The position numbers and the translations under genes were made by a program. Positions 1 through 12,074 of a DNA stretch of 64,000 nucleotides are shown here, piece after piece. Origin of the DNA: Pycnopodia helianthoides (lineage: Eukaryota; Echinodermata; Asteroidea; Forcipulatida; Asteriidae); NCBI GenBank assembly GCA_032158295.1, contig CM063261.1:496001-560000 (forward strand). Reading direction: 5' to 3'. The notes below the pieces were generated by a model that had not been told where the DNA came from, ran no database searches, and worked only from the letters and a program-made list of their open reading frames with translations. The number at the start of each line of letters is the position of its first letter. The first letter of the stretch is position 1.

Positions 1-1
1 G

Positions 2-373
2 ACATGGGTCAGGCTCACTGGGACCCAGATCCGTTTCAATCCTGACCCATTGGATTTCGAGTGTGATGCCGTGTTTAATAGTTGTAGGGATAAAATAAGT
101 TTTCAGAAGGATCGTGCAGTACAAGGTTTTGCGTGTGTCGAACAGAAAATAAATTTGGCTCAAAATATAAACAAATTAGAAGAGGAGATAACACAACATG
201 ACCGTAGGTCTCCTTTCAAAGTATCTTGTCCGGGGTCAGGTGATCTAGACGCCCATTATAACTATAACTGGTCAGAAAGACCTGTAATTTCCCCCCTTTG
301 TTCAAGCTGGCGTTTAAACAAAAGGTCTAACACCAATTTCGGTATGCAGGGTAAGACTACATTCTGCGTCTAA
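2..373 (+). other. Unidentified ORF open from the left edge
   Basis: One frame is open from base 2 to a stop at 371-373, about 123 codons, with no ATG near the edge. It could be the 3' part of an exon or gene lying left of the window. I recognise no domain. It contains a charged stretch (NINKLEEEITQ) and several cysteines. A 10-bp inverted repeat (ATGGGTCAGG at 4-13, its complement at 41-50) lies inside it, which fits repeat DNA as well as coding DNA. Confidence 0.2.
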
Positions 374-3000
374 CCTCGACTTAGTTATGTTTTGTTTAAT
401 GACAGGAAAGCAATTAAGAGGGCTCCCACCACAGTCGCACCCGACCTCCCCCACCCCCACTACCCCTCCCCTACCCTCCCCCCACATACACCATTACACC
501 AGGATCACTTCTGCAGTGGAGATTTGTTAGCGTGTATATACCCGCCTTATACAGTTGAAGGTTTTGTCGTGCAATATCCTATATAGTCCTAGTTTTATAA
601 TTGCCCAAGACTGTGTGCTACAGGTTAGACCTCTGTTTCGGTGTATACAAAAATGAGACAATTGCGGACTGATGAGCCAAAGTTGAAACTAATTATTGCT
701 CATTCTTTGCTCGCAAACTATACTTTCTAGGTCCGTCGAAAGGAAACTCCGGCTACTATGACGCAGTGACCTACATCGGTTCTAATAAACAATAGCAGAC
801 CTGTAAGACATAATGAGTCTCGTGTGTAGGAAGATGTAGCATGGGTAGATAGCCAGGATTTCTACGGTGGGGAACAATTAAGTTACTGCAACAATAAAAA
901 CAAGTATTCCAAGATAGGAAAACTATGGAGAATGGTTACGGGGGGTGGGGGAATGGGGGAGGTGAGGTAACCGATTCTTCCATTGTAATCGAGTCTCTTC
1001 CATCACGTCACAAGCCCCTGAACAATATTGATTTACAACTGTTTATAGGACATCTTTTAACTACAAGTGACGCATTCTTAAACTTTCCAATTTCCCTCAA
1101 CGACCTTACAAAAAAATTAAGCATACAGCCTCAGAGCAGAAATTAACTTTCGGTGCTTCGTGGTTCCTCTAATTTAAAACCGTAAATGGCGTCAAAAGTC
1201 TCGGTGTACATTTTTGTGTGTTTGTTATTAATTTTGACGAGCCGTGTCTCGTCTTATGGAAGGGATACATGGACCAACGTTTTAGAGTCAGTGGCGACGC
1301 TCGCCTATCATTCAATTTTCTAATTTTGTAAGTAGCCCTAATTTTCTGGCAAGTAGGTGCAATACTCGAGGAGCGGGAGAAATATATGTTCACTGTCATT
1401 ATCTCGTTATACGCCGACTATTGTACTTTAATAAGAGCGACCCACATACAAAAAAAGAGACGAAGTGTTCGCCACGACCCGAGTTATAATACACCAGACA
1501 CACCGGGGTTTGTAAAACCGGACTTGCGACAGTGGGTGGCAGCACGTTAACAAGTTGATATCACATTACTAACGATTCCAACGGGAGCAAACTGGCCACG
1601 GAGTTGCTAAACGATCGCCATTGTTCTTCATTCTGCCGCATAATAACGTTGGAAGTGGGCCCTTATTGAATTAAGGGGAAGGGGTGGAACGCAACATTTC
1701 TGCCTTACGCACGAAGTTGCTTTTTCTAAAATGTTTATAGCGACTCTTATCTGTTTATCCGTGCAAGAGGGTCTAACGAAAAATCAATTGGTGGCTCCGC
1801 AACTTCGACATCTCCTCAATGCAGTTATTCCTCCCCCAAAAAGGTCACAAGAAGCAGTGTTTTATAGACACACGCCTTGGGGCAGAACGCTAGCACGCCC
1901 AGGCCGCGACTTCTACCCGGAGGGTAGAGTGCAGTCAGCAGAGGGGGGTAGGGTGGAGGATAAATGAATTGCACCTAACTCTGTATCGATCGGACAGAAA
2001 TCTACTGACCACTTTATCGAATCGCCAATGACCACTCTGGTTTGTTGTTCTGGGGTGCAGCACCCTAAATAAATTAATAAAGATTACAGATACAAAACCG
2101 TCAAACAAACTGGAGGCAGACGACAGAAGTATACAGTTTGTCGTTTTAGAACGCTATATGCAGACCTAACAGTTAGGTCACGCTAAACTCACAGTTTACC
2201 TGGCCATTATAACATACAGGTCAACTGGTCACGTCGAATCCAAGGGTAAAAGGTCATCTCTGAAAGCATTTCCAGATAATAATGTCAAAAGTAATACATA
2301 TTAAATGAGTTATCAATATACTTTCCTACACCTGCCCCCAAACGAATTGTTTAAATAATTATATAAATAAATAAATTTAATTATTTTTTTTTCAAATCAA
2401 CAAATAAACAAATAAATACATAAACAAACAAATAAATAAACTAATAAATATGTAAAGAACTCATTCCGCGGAAGTGAAGTTAAGTTCCCTCGATCCAGTA
2501 AGCGAAAGTAGTAACCCTGGCCCATTTCCTACCTCCCCATTTAGTACTTAATAAAAAAAAATATGCAGGACGGTTCTTTTCAGAACTAAGTAATCTCCAG
2601 AATTCCGAAATCTACTCCGCGGCAGTAAAACAAATAGCAAGACAACTTCTTAAGGAACACACAGCAAAGAGGATACATACACATGGTGTTACTGCAAACC
2701 GAATTGAAACACTATTATTTGCAATGCATTTTGGAGTCTTGTTTATTGTCATAACGAAGTGATTTGCAACCATGTTTAAACCAAAACTATATGAACTGCT
2801 TCGTCACATTACTCAAATACAAAGTGTTACTGTCTCGCATCACAGGTTTCAGCTCCAAGTTTGAATGAAAGAGAAAAATAACGATCAAGTCTGGTCAGAG
2901 GGAAAAATGAAGAAAAAGCCACTGACAAAAACATATTTTAAAACCGTGTGATGCGTGGATACGTATAAATTTGTAGATGATGATTCTGATGATGGAGCGG
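374..3000. other. Spacer without a recognised gene
   Basis: Only short chance ORFs are present. It contains a pyrimidine-rich tract near 440-485 and an A-rich AAAT/AAAC simple-sequence stretch at about 2341-2455. No convincing exon with both splice sites was found. Confidence 0.5.
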
Positions 3001-3008
3001 TGACCCGT

Positions 3009-3070
3009 TTGTTGTTTGTTTGTTTGTTTGTTTGTTTGAGTGGTTTTTTTTCTTCTTCTTCTTCTTCTTT
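3009..3070. repeat. TTTG and TTC microsatellites
   Basis: A run of TTTG units is followed directly by T and TTC repeats. Simple-sequence DNA. Short ORFs crossing it are artefacts. Confidence 0.8.
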
Positions 3071-3097
3071 CCTAAACAGAGATCCATGCTTCAGTGG

Positions 3098-3310
3098 TCA
3101 CTGGCTGGTCTCCGTAACCACTCCACCAGCAAACCGTTTATTCATTTCTTTCACTATAGGCAACGCATCCACAAATGCTTCAGGCGTGCCCAAACAAACC
3201 ACGATTGCGCTCGTTCTCGAATCGATACCACGGACTTCAGCCATCGATATTGCCTTGATGCTGGTAAGCAACCATCTTTTCAGTTTTTTGGCGGGAACTA
3301 CTCCCGCCAA
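3098..3310 (-). other. Unrecognised 70-codon minus-strand ORF
   Basis: Reading leftward, the frame gives a balanced, protein-like sequence containing MAEVRGIDSRTSAIVVCLG and ends with a stop at 3098-3100. The same frame stays open upstream to about 3440. The residue mix is unlike the low-complexity shadows elsewhere here. I do not recognise a family. It could be an old retrocopy or transposon-derived fragment. No splice sites or promoter could be assigned. Confidence 0.2.
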
Positions 3311-3439
3311 ATCACCTCGTGCGCAATTTTCCAGCGATCTTGCTGGGTGATAGGAGCGTGTGTATGCAAACAGTACATGCTTGGCCGCACCCTGCTTGCT
3401 CTTTTCCGATGCTTAGCAAAGCGAGTAATTTTACCTTTG

Positions 3440-5319
3440 CCGCTGAAGTTATCAAGACGCCAAAATTATTAATTTATTTTTATGACATCTTTTATTTTGA
3501 AGGCCGTAAATAAGCGAGCGGAAACTTGGGGGGAAACAAAACATTCATTCCAATATGCCGCCAAAGCTATAGGCGGGCACTGGATCACAAAAAAAATTGT
3601 TTTAACATCGAGGCCAATTAATTACTGGTAGGTGCTGTTACAAATAAAACATGAACATCATAAATAAATTCCACTTGAAATGTTTTCAAACAAAAACGCT
3701 TCTGATTAGCTAGGCGAGTTATACCTTCACGTTACATCACGTAAATTAATTTCAACGAGTAAAAATGTCGAATGTCATTTTACGAAACGGTACAAAACGC
3801 GATAAAGCTTTCCCTGACAGTGGTCACTTTTGGTCTAGAGGTGTTAAAATAATATATACTCATATTTGTAATAGCTAAAATTGAAATCGAAACTTCTTTT
3901 TTCTTTAATTAATGATTGATATCAGATGCAGACCCTAAGAAGAAACTTGAAACAAGAATAACTTTTGGAATCTTTATGATTAGTGCATTCAGTGCGTTGC
4001 CCTTCTGACTGTTAAATACTGTAACCCTAAATATTTGAATAGTGTAATTTGATATCATTAACCCCGCAGCGTGCTAGCTGCAGTTAATTTGACTCAAATT
4101 TGAAAATCTTCAAAAAGTTCAGGGTAAACCTTATTTGTCGTACACGATTTGCCATGGCAACCTTTTTGAGTGTCCCGCGTAGTGTAATTACAATGAATAT
4201 AAGTGTGTCAACACCTCTGTCTGTCTTGACGTTTAAACATTCTTCTCAGAATTGTTAGTTTCTATTTTAGTTAGTTTCTATTTTACGAAACGCCTTTGAA
4301 CTATGAAATGGCTTTAATTACACAAAAACGTATGCCAGCTTTGAGAGTAGGTCGTGGGTAAACCAATGAGCGTGCAGCAGAGGAGATGCACCCGACCACT
4401 ACGCAGCAAATTACCAACAGGTATGTGAACACTTTGGCTCTGTTAGAAATAACAGTAAGGGTCTCGGATAACTGAATACATACATTAAGCAATTATACAA
4501 AACCTAACTTAATTGTTAATCCAGCAAACAACAAAGCAGTTCATTAACCAATCCTGCCAGGGAGGTTTGCAGTAGAAAATAAAATCAATAAATAGAATGA
4601 ACAAACTCATTACCTTTTACATTATTCTGTTTTTCCTTTTTCTTTTTTACCCTCTTAGTGGGGCAAACAGGGAAATTATTTGTGATAATTGTGCCTTTAT
4701 GACACAAGCATGGCACTTGGCACATAGAGTACATCTTGAGAGAGATTGGCTATAGGACCATCGCAGATTTGTCCTTTGAACTAATATGAGTATAGCAAGC
4801 ACAATTTTAATTTCAACAAGGCTGCCATTGCTTGTTATTCTACCTATAACTTTTCCAAGGGACAATAACTGCCATGGTCCTGATAACAAAATATCTTTCT
4901 CATAACATACTCTGTGTGCCAAATACCACGTTTGTATCATCAAAGGCACAATCCCATCGCACCTGCCAACTGTCTGGGAGTGTATTGAAGCAAGTTTGAG
5001 GACAGACCCTTCAGAGGGGAAGGAATCTAAAAACTAAGGAGTTTCATGTGTTAAATGTACAAATTATAGGTGGAACCAGAGTCTTATTTGAACAGATTTG
5101 AGAAATCTTTGGTTCCCCTGTATCTGTCGGTAACTGTCTTGGAGTGAAGTATATCCATTAACTCAAAATTACTCACATTATAGTCAGACATGTACATAAT
5201 TATAATAATGTTCAAATACAGCCTGAAGTTTACACTCAGACCAATCCAGCAAACCATATGTAGGGCAGGTCTATAGATCTATTGGTGTATTCAAGTGCTT
5301 TTCAGTCGAGTATTAAGTA
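3440..5319. other. Spacer without a recognised gene
   Basis: AT-rich sequence with scattered short ORFs. A 100-codon minus-strand ORF at 4647-4949 has no motif I recognise. Nothing else stands out. Confidence 0.45.
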
Positions 5320-5545
5320 CTGCTGAGTTCTAGAGTGGTATGAGTAGTACTCGAGTACGAGTACTTGGGCCATCAAGTACAGGTACAAGTGTCCGAGTAC
5401 CGAGTATTCTAATATACAAGTATTGAGTCAAAAAGCTGAGTACCAAGTACAAGTTCGAGTACAATACGAGTACCATAAAAAACGGAACTCGAGTACAAGT
5501 ACCAATTAGTACCAAGTATGAGTACTGGGTACGAAACAAGAGTAC
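5320..5545. repeat. Degenerate GAGTAC-rich tract
   Basis: The hexamer GAGTAC and relatives (AAGTAC, GAGTACTCG) recur more than fifteen times at irregular short spacing. Many copies join into palindromes such as GTACTCGAGTAC. It looks like a decayed short-unit satellite. The 69-codon minus-strand ORF across it (rich in Y, L, V, R, T) is a by-product. Confidence 0.7.
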
Positions 5546-6045
5546 TACGACACTGCTAACATGTAGGAGAATTAGTGGTCAGCATGTTCCAAAATCATTT
5601 GCTCCTCAACACCACCACCCCCCCCCCCGCCCCCAAAGTAATGATGTCAACCAACTGATGTTGTTGTACTGCAATCCTGGCTTGAAACCCCTGATGTAGT
5701 ATCACAATAAAATCACACATAGTTACTCTATCCTACTTATTTTTTAAGTAGACGTGAGGGGTGTGAACACATGGTCTAAACTTACTCACTTAACTGTCAA
5801 TAATATTTTGTGGATTTTTGACCGAAAACAAGGCGAAGAAAACAACTTTTGATAACAGAACAAATTCATAACTTAAAACATTTGCCTAATTATCTTTGGG
5901 GTCAACTACATCATGAAACCTATATTCTTGGTTGATATAATTATAAGATGGACCAGCTTAGTAAACACACAAGGGTAAAGGGGTCTGAGGGCCGGGTACA
6001 GGTGTCTCAAACACACTCCCCTCCCTCCCTATAAAGGAGGTTGGC

Positions 6046-6240
6046 TACTAGTGGTTTCTTTCACTGCCTTTCATCTCTGTAGACCCCTACATGTGGCTTG
6101 GGTTTTCAGTTCTTACCTGATTGTGGGGGTTTCTCTTTTCAGGATGCTCGACTCCCACCTCTAAAACTGAACATACCTCGTCTTCTCTACCATTGTATCT
6201 TCAGGCCTCAGGGTCACAATGCAAGTAGCTTGTGAGGGTC
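6046..6240 (+). repeat. SINE-like dispersed repeat, copy 1
   Basis: This shares a block (GTGGCTTGGGTTTTCAG, then TACCTGATTG, CCCAC and CTGAACAT) with copies near 18,380-18,560 and 23,205-23,345. In the copy near 23.2 kb the block is preceded by a B-box-like TTTGAATCCCAC, which suggests a tRNA-derived SINE. This copy is diverged. Confidence 0.5.
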
Positions 6241-7259
6241 ACTTGGTTACAAAACTGAAGGATTTGAACAAAATAAATGCATCGTATATTAAAACCTTTA
6301 AGATGAATATTAAAGGGTAAACATGGCCTAGATTGAACCAGAGAGCATCTACAACCTAAAATTTATCAGATGCAGTTAGGCCGCCCCAGACCCCATGCCA
6401 GAATGGCCTTGTGGTTGGGACTCCCAATTTAGTCTCTATATTAATACCCCTACCATGTCATTTTTCCTGACTAGAAATGAAGTTAGAACCCTGTTCATAA
6501 ATATGCCCCAAGCTGCCAAAGGGAACTGGACCCCATGTTGAAATCATCTTCCTTTCGTGCCTGGATATCACACTGGTCACTGTTAGTGTCATCTTTAAAA
6601 TTCATTCAAACTAAATGCACAGCTTCAGTCATTTCCATATTCCAGCAAAGATATTAATTATTGCAAAAACTAACAATTTGAGAGGACAAGAAGCGGAAGT
6701 ACTCACTATACTTGACCCTTTGAATTGGCCGCCATCGCTAAGGTCAAATAATGGAAACGTGTACGCGTACTGTGTGACTAACCACGACCACGCATGGCGA
6801 CTGGACAACCCGTACAAATACAGAAGAAATCCGCCAAGTTTTTGTGATTTAGTACTCACTGAAACCTTACATCAAGGCTCAAGATGTCGTGTAGTATAAT
6901 TTCATTAAGTAAAGCAAAACTTTGAAGGGTATTATAGCCTACCTTCTTGGTGAGGAAATATACAGTTTGACCACTCCCACTTGTTCTACTAACGTTAGTC
7001 AACCTCGACACACAGGTAAATAAGCATGTCTTCATATTTCTCAGTGTTTTAAGTAAGAGTGAAGCTGATTGGTTAATAAATTTTAAGGTGTAGTTTTTAT
7101 AATCTTTGTGACCAATCAACACTCACTTCTGTTAATGCGTGATAGGCCGAAACTTCTTTCTTCCATCGATAGAGGGCCGTTTACCGCTTGCTGAAAAATA
7201 TCGTCTGCCACACGTAGGCCTTATTGAAGGCGTGGTTGATTGTGGCCAAGTGGGTAGTG
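6241..7259. other. Spacer without a recognised gene
   Basis: Overlapping short ORFs on both strands at 6615-6899 contain no recognised domain. No supported exon was seen. Confidence 0.4.
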
Positions 7260-7653
7260 TTAAAGCCACAGAATTGGTTTTTGCTAACAAAACAGTTGCT
7301 GGCAGTGCTTAGCACTTTATGTAATCCACCATTTATATACATAAACTGACAAACCTGTAGAAGTTTGAGATCGATCGGCCATCTGGGTCACGAGAAAATA
7401 GTGAAAAACCGATTACATTTTGCATGAAATCATATAGATTCAACAAATGAATAAAACGCTCACTTAGCGATAAACTCCAATCGGAAACTTAGTTTATTTA
7501 TTTCTCATCAAATATGGCATTTCAGACAGAAATATTTCAAGGGAAGTTTTCTTACTATCATCATTATTAGACCGTGTAAGTTGTATGTAAATCTGTAATC
7601 AAAAAGTATATTTTACAAGTTTTTTTCTTACCAATTCTGTAATGTTCCTTTAA
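7260..7653. mobile_element. TTAA-flanked MITE, family A, copy 1
   Basis: A 386-bp element (7264-7649) is bounded by TTAA on both sides. Terminal inverted repeats read about AGGAACATTACAGAATTGGT; the left end has drifted (AGCCACAGAATTGGT). It matches the copy at 22,609-23,005 along its whole length with few changes. There is no coding capacity. A TTAA target duplication is typical of piggyBac-type mobilisation, but the mobilising transposase is unknown. Confidence 0.85.
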
Positions 7654-7834
7654 GAATTCGTATTTTATAAGCGTTTACGCAACCTATGTAAAGTCCCAAA
7701 ATGTTAACCTGTGGTCGCGATTCTTGAATTGATGACCCATTGTCCCCGACCACATTTGCAAGAGGAACATTGGAATTTCCACGATAAATCGGTTGTTAAA
7801 AAGAACGGACCATGCTGGAGATTCGGCAAATTCT

Positions 7835-8030
7835 AAGCTTTGCAATTGGTGCTCGATATGGGGCAGAGGGTACCCCACCCCTATTGTGTCTTCATTGTGT
7901 GCTTGGAATCTCATGAATTCTTTTGGGGATTTTAGGGGGGGGGGTAGTTCTATACAAGAGGAAAATAGTGTTATAGTATGGGAACTTTGGGGGGACCCTC
8001 TGCCCCATATCGGGCAGGCTATAAAGCTTT
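7835..8030. mobile_element. Fold-back (inverted-repeat) element
   Basis: Two arms of about 40 bp (7835-7876 and 7991-8030) are near-complementary, sharing AAGCTTT and the core CGATATGGGGCAGAGGGT, around a spacer of about 115 bp. This is a short MITE or fold-back element. The 137-codon minus-strand ORF across it is spurious. Confidence 0.7.
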
Positions 8031-8216
8031 GGTTTGAAGAAACTGACGGATGATGTCTGGGACTGCTGGGCCAGCAGCCGTGAGGGCGTGGCCCCAAGAT
8101 CTCCTAAGATCTCATGTTGACTGCATTGAGTCCTCTCCGTTATTACCTACCGTCTGCAATGATGACACCCCCGTTCTTGCTGGTCCGCCTTCTTCCTCCC
8201 TCGCTGGGTCATCCAG

Positions 8217-8318
8217 TATACAGACATTGATGTCGCGCCACAGAGCAACTTGCAGATCCGCCCACAACTGGACCAGCCACAGGACTACTACAAAACCCCA
8301 GCTTTGGACTCAATGGAG
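8217..8318 (+). CDS. Candidate orphan exon (34 codons), gene unknown
   Basis: A polypyrimidine tract ends in ATCCAG before 8217, and GTAGGC follows 8318. The 102-nt interval is open in phase 0 and encodes a protein-like peptide beginning YTDIDVAPQSNLQIRPQ and ending YYKTPALDSME. Length divisible by three, both splice sites and a non-repetitive peptide support a real exon. No partner exons or family were recognised, so it may also be chance. Confidence 0.25.
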
Positions 8319-8649
8319 GTAGGCTACACATCTCCCCTATAACGCATTCCGTTACCACCACCCTATTTGCATTGTATTTAATTATATTCTCAATGTATTT
8401 GATTAATTCGAACTTCCCCTTATGCTTGTATATTTTTGAAGCTGAATATGTATTCATTAAATGTCTTATATTTTGTTGTTCTAAACATAGACTCCTATTT
8501 ACGTTCATTCAAGTGCGGTATTTCCCTTTATATTCTGTTGTTCCGTTGGATGTGTGGCCTCGTAGCAGTAGCATTTGCCAAGGCCAAGCGGTCTAGCGTA
8601 GGCCTATCCAACTCAAGTTCTGGTTTTCCTAACACACAGACAAACAATT

Positions 8650-9350
8650 AGATGTATAGTGTATATTTATTCATACTCTGCACGGAAAACAAACAAGGAC
8701 TATACACTACAAAGACACCATTATTTAAACTCAACACCCAAACAAATGCACATTGACTCATTGCAGCATATTGTTGATCTTGAATATTTATAAGCTCAAT
8801 ATATACATTACATGCAACATGTGTGTTTTTGTTAAAAGTGACTTATAAATGGACGATACCTCATAGAACTATATATAATAGTCACATTCAAGACATTTCC
8901 AGTAAAATGATTTGTGATTGTATGTGCTTGTTTCGTTTGTGGTAATCGAAATAAACAATGGAGATTCCTCACCTTCCCCAATCCCTTACTCTTCAAAATG
9001 CAATTTCCTATACTTTGACAGTATTAAAGCTGGAAATATTTCTCTGGCGGATTGGTGAACTTTAGAATCAGTGAGCTTTCAGATTCCAGCTATTCATCTA
9101 TTCATTCTACACTGACCAATCGTTGCTAACCATTCATAAAAATGTGGACAACACTGTTGCTGAAGAACAATAACAAACCTGCCTCACCCTAAAATAATGC
9201 CAAATCCTCCGAATAGAGTTACATTTACTCCTAGAACTATGAGGTTGTTACCAAACGATAACAAAATAAACTCTTAGATGTTTGAACGATTACCATTAAA
9301 TACAAATATTAAGTAGTATAATTTGTTATCAATTTAAAATCTTAAAGAGA
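8650..9350. other. AT-rich spacer, nothing seen
   Basis: No exon, repeat pair or RNA gene could be supported here. Confidence 0.5.
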
Positions 9351-9696
9351 GGCTCCAAGGTCAAACTAAGTTTTGTGACGTACTCATTTCCAAAGGTCAG
9401 TGGGGGAACTCTAACCTAACGTCAAAAATGGTGTGCTAATGTCTTTTATTTTACACTTTCGAAACGAAATTTGCAATATGACGACATTGGATATAAATTA
9501 TTGCTTCAGTCAAAAGGTCAAATTAAATGCCGTTTTGGATCACAGTTCAGTAAAAAAACTAAAAGGTTTCCCGTACAAGAATGTACAGACCAATATAGTT
9601 ATCTAAAATGTGGGTGTAATCTTTTTCTCTACTTTCATAAGGACTCTTTGTGTTGTAAAATGAGTGAATCACAAAACTCAATTTGACCTTGGAGCC
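9351..9696. mobile_element. MITE with about 27-bp terminal inverted repeats
   Basis: The left end GGCTCCAAGGTCAAACTAAG continues to TTTTGTG. The right end (9670-9696) is its near-perfect reverse complement. The 346-bp element has no coding capacity; the 71-codon ORF inside it is chance. No second copy is in the window. Confidence 0.75.
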
Positions 9697-10992
9697 CTTC
9701 TATAATAGTAAATTTTATCTCCTATACTATATTACTGAACTGACTATCTTATGGAACTCAACTAAACTGAATGTTAAAACAAAACCAAAACGAGACTCAC
9801 TGCAAGAGTTCCCTTTTTTTAAACACGCGTCATTGACTTTGTGGTGCGTTACTGATTACACCCGTATTGTAAAATATTCTTCAATAAGTACTACCAGGTT
9901 CACTTGATTTAATGTGGGTACAAGCGGCAATTACCTTGGAAAGTGCGACCATTTGAATTGCTTTTATCTCGTGACAAAACGCCCACTGAATACGGCAAAT
10001 TAACAAAACACCATACGCTGATTTTTCGACCACCTGTTTGAAAGGAAATCTTGAAGGTTGGTGTTATGATTTTGCTCTTGATAATGAGGCACTTGGAATG
10101 TAAACAATCTTGGACACGAGTGATGTAACCATTCATTCCAAGTAAAAACCTTCACCAAAGAATGTACACGCGAATTGTTCTTTGTAGGCCTGTAGTCACA
10201 CACGGCAAAACATTTTTGGCAACCACTTTCACTGTAGGCAAAAAAGAAACACTTCGGCAGCACAAGAGACAATCCTCTAGCTGTAACTCACTATCCCCAA
10301 GAAAATAATGAGAAAACTGAAATGTGAAAGAATTGTCTTATTGTAGATGGCCTGGAGCTCGTTGCCGCGTGTGACTTGGCCTTATGTGATTGTAAATGCT
10401 AGACGCACTACGCAAGCCTCCACCAGTATAATATCTTGTGGTGACTGCGTCTCCACTTGGTATGCAAGTACTCAAAATACTATTGTATTAAACCTTTATA
10501 CACAATAGACCATGTCACCTTGAAAAAGGGTGTCCTTGTACATTCCAGAGCATTTCCCAGCAGGCAAGACACTATACTGGGCATATATAAATTTTACATT
10601 CTACATCATAACATCAAATCCAGAATTGTAAAATGAATAACTGAGCAAGTTTCGAGATGTACCCCTTTTCTTCATATCAAATGTTGATGAACAAAACTGT
10701 TCCTTGCATCCTCCACAAATAAAGGCATGTACCAATGAGACGAGTATCAAGCTGTGCCTGCAGGAAGTCCAGGCTCTGTGGCTCTTTTGTAAACATGTCA
10801 CGTCACAGGACACATGGTCTATTTTAAGTAACCGATACATTTAAATATTTTACCCACAGAATCAAACTTGTTAGTAAACCTAAAAAGTACAAATGCACAC
10901 TACAAATTAAATAAACAAGATAATAATTAAAGATAAATCAATCATAGAAGCTTTATAATTTATATAAACATGGTATAGTTCAAAAATATGAG
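9697..10992. other. Spacer without a recognised gene
   Basis: Short minus-strand ORFs (10,000-10,272 and 10,601-10,840) are cysteine-containing but match nothing I know and lack convincing splice signals. Confidence 0.4.
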
Positions 10993-11148
10993 CTGCAAAT
11001 GAAGATGCAAATAATATTACGCGGTTCTTATATGGTTATAAGTAACATGGTATTTTGGCTGTTAACCTTATGCAGATGAAGACGCAAATAACAATACACG
11101 GTACCAATATGGTTATAAGTAACATGGTATTTTGGCTGGTAACCTTAT
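10993..11148. repeat. Tandem duplication, two 78-bp units
   Basis: Units 10,993-11,070 and 11,071-11,148 share TGCAAATGAAGATGCAAATA (second unit TGCAGATGAAGACGCAAATA) and GGTTATAAGTAACATGGTAT. The unit contains the TGGTATTTTGGCTGGTAACC motif of the dispersed family seen at 11.44-11.64 kb. Confidence 0.85.
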
Positions 11149-11320
11149 TCAGGTAAGTATAATTATTTTGTACTCTTTGTGCTTAGGAGCTCTATGCAAT
11201 TGGGCCCAGCTCTTAAGGCACTACTGTAAATGAAAGACTTCAATCACACTTCATTTCCTGTCCACAAGACAGCCATCAAAAGACGAATTACAAAAACTAC
11301 CAACCGAACTTTATCCAGTT

Positions 11321-11321
11321 T

Positions 11322-11355
<34 letters not shown>

Positions 11356-11375
11356 ACAACAACAACAAAACAGCA
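11321..11375. repeat. CAA microsatellite
   Basis: An almost pure CAA run. It encodes poly-Q in one frame of a spurious ORF. Confidence 0.9.
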
Positions 11376-11436
11376 GCCACTGTATTCTCACTTAACCTCA
11401 CCAATAACTATCCCATACAGTCACAAAATAATAGAT

Positions 11437-11640
11437 CTTGGCCCAATTTCATAAAGCTGTTTAGCAGAAAATTGAACTTCGCAAATTTTTCTGAAATGCA
11501 GGAAAATAGCAAGGAGCCAATAGCAGGGAACCATTCACAATCAATATATATAATACATGGTATTTTGGTTGGTAACCACTTTCTGTTAAGCAAGCTTTTC
11601 CTGTGCTAAGCAATTGTTTGTGCTGAACAGCTTCATGACC
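11437..11640. repeat. Dispersed repeat with CATAAAGCTG ends
   Basis: It starts CCCAATTTCATAAAGCTGTT and ends near AACAGCTTCATGAC, so the ends are inverted. Inside is CATGGTATTTTGGTTGGTAACC. Related pieces lie at 11,150-11,215, 13,314-13,425, 36,775-36,890 and 46,965-47,140 (the last inside a VAMP7 intron). Probably a MITE family. Confidence 0.55.
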
Positions 11641-11765
11641 GAGTACGCTCTGTGGTCATGTGGTTGAAGACATCACCTCTAAAGCATTATAGTGTTTTGG
11701 GTTCGAATCCCACTTAAGTAGCCCATGGACTTTTTTAAATGTATGACTGGGAGGGAAACACTAAA
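11641..11765 (+). repeat. tRNA-derived SINE-like copy
   Basis: A B-box-like GGGTTCGAATCC at about 11,699-11,710 is preceded about 50 bp upstream by TGTGGTCATGTGGTTGAAGA, which could be a diverged A box. A similar arrangement occurs near 50,149. No functional tRNA fold is apparent. Confidence 0.45.
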
Positions 11766-12074
11766 AGGCAAAACCCTAGTCTATGATAGATACTCATTGA
11801 TGCAGTCAAGTGAGGTCATAGTGTCATGGCTACCAGTAATACCCTAATCAATGGCTTTTGGCTACGGCTGTATGTAGATGCCTATATATCTACCAATACT
11901 ATACACCAATGGTTCCAATAGCCGAAGCCAAAAGCCTAAGAAACAATGTGTGCAGTACTGCCTTGTCCATATGCCATGTAAACCTTTGTCATTAATAACC
12001 AATGTATCGTTGTGAATACACCTGTTACTATCGTCTTTCTATATTTTTTTAAAGTGCATTTAACTTAAAATAAT

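Noticed and set aside
664..760. CTGATGAG near 672 and CGAAA near 737 suggested a hammerhead ribozyme
   Set aside because: I could not form stems II and III around the core; the motif match is probably chance.
5330..5539. 69-codon minus-strand ORF
   Set aside because: Product of the GAGTAC-rich tract; repetitive residue pattern only.
7684..8097. 137-codon minus-strand ORF
   Set aside because: It spans both arms of a fold-back element and has no known domain.
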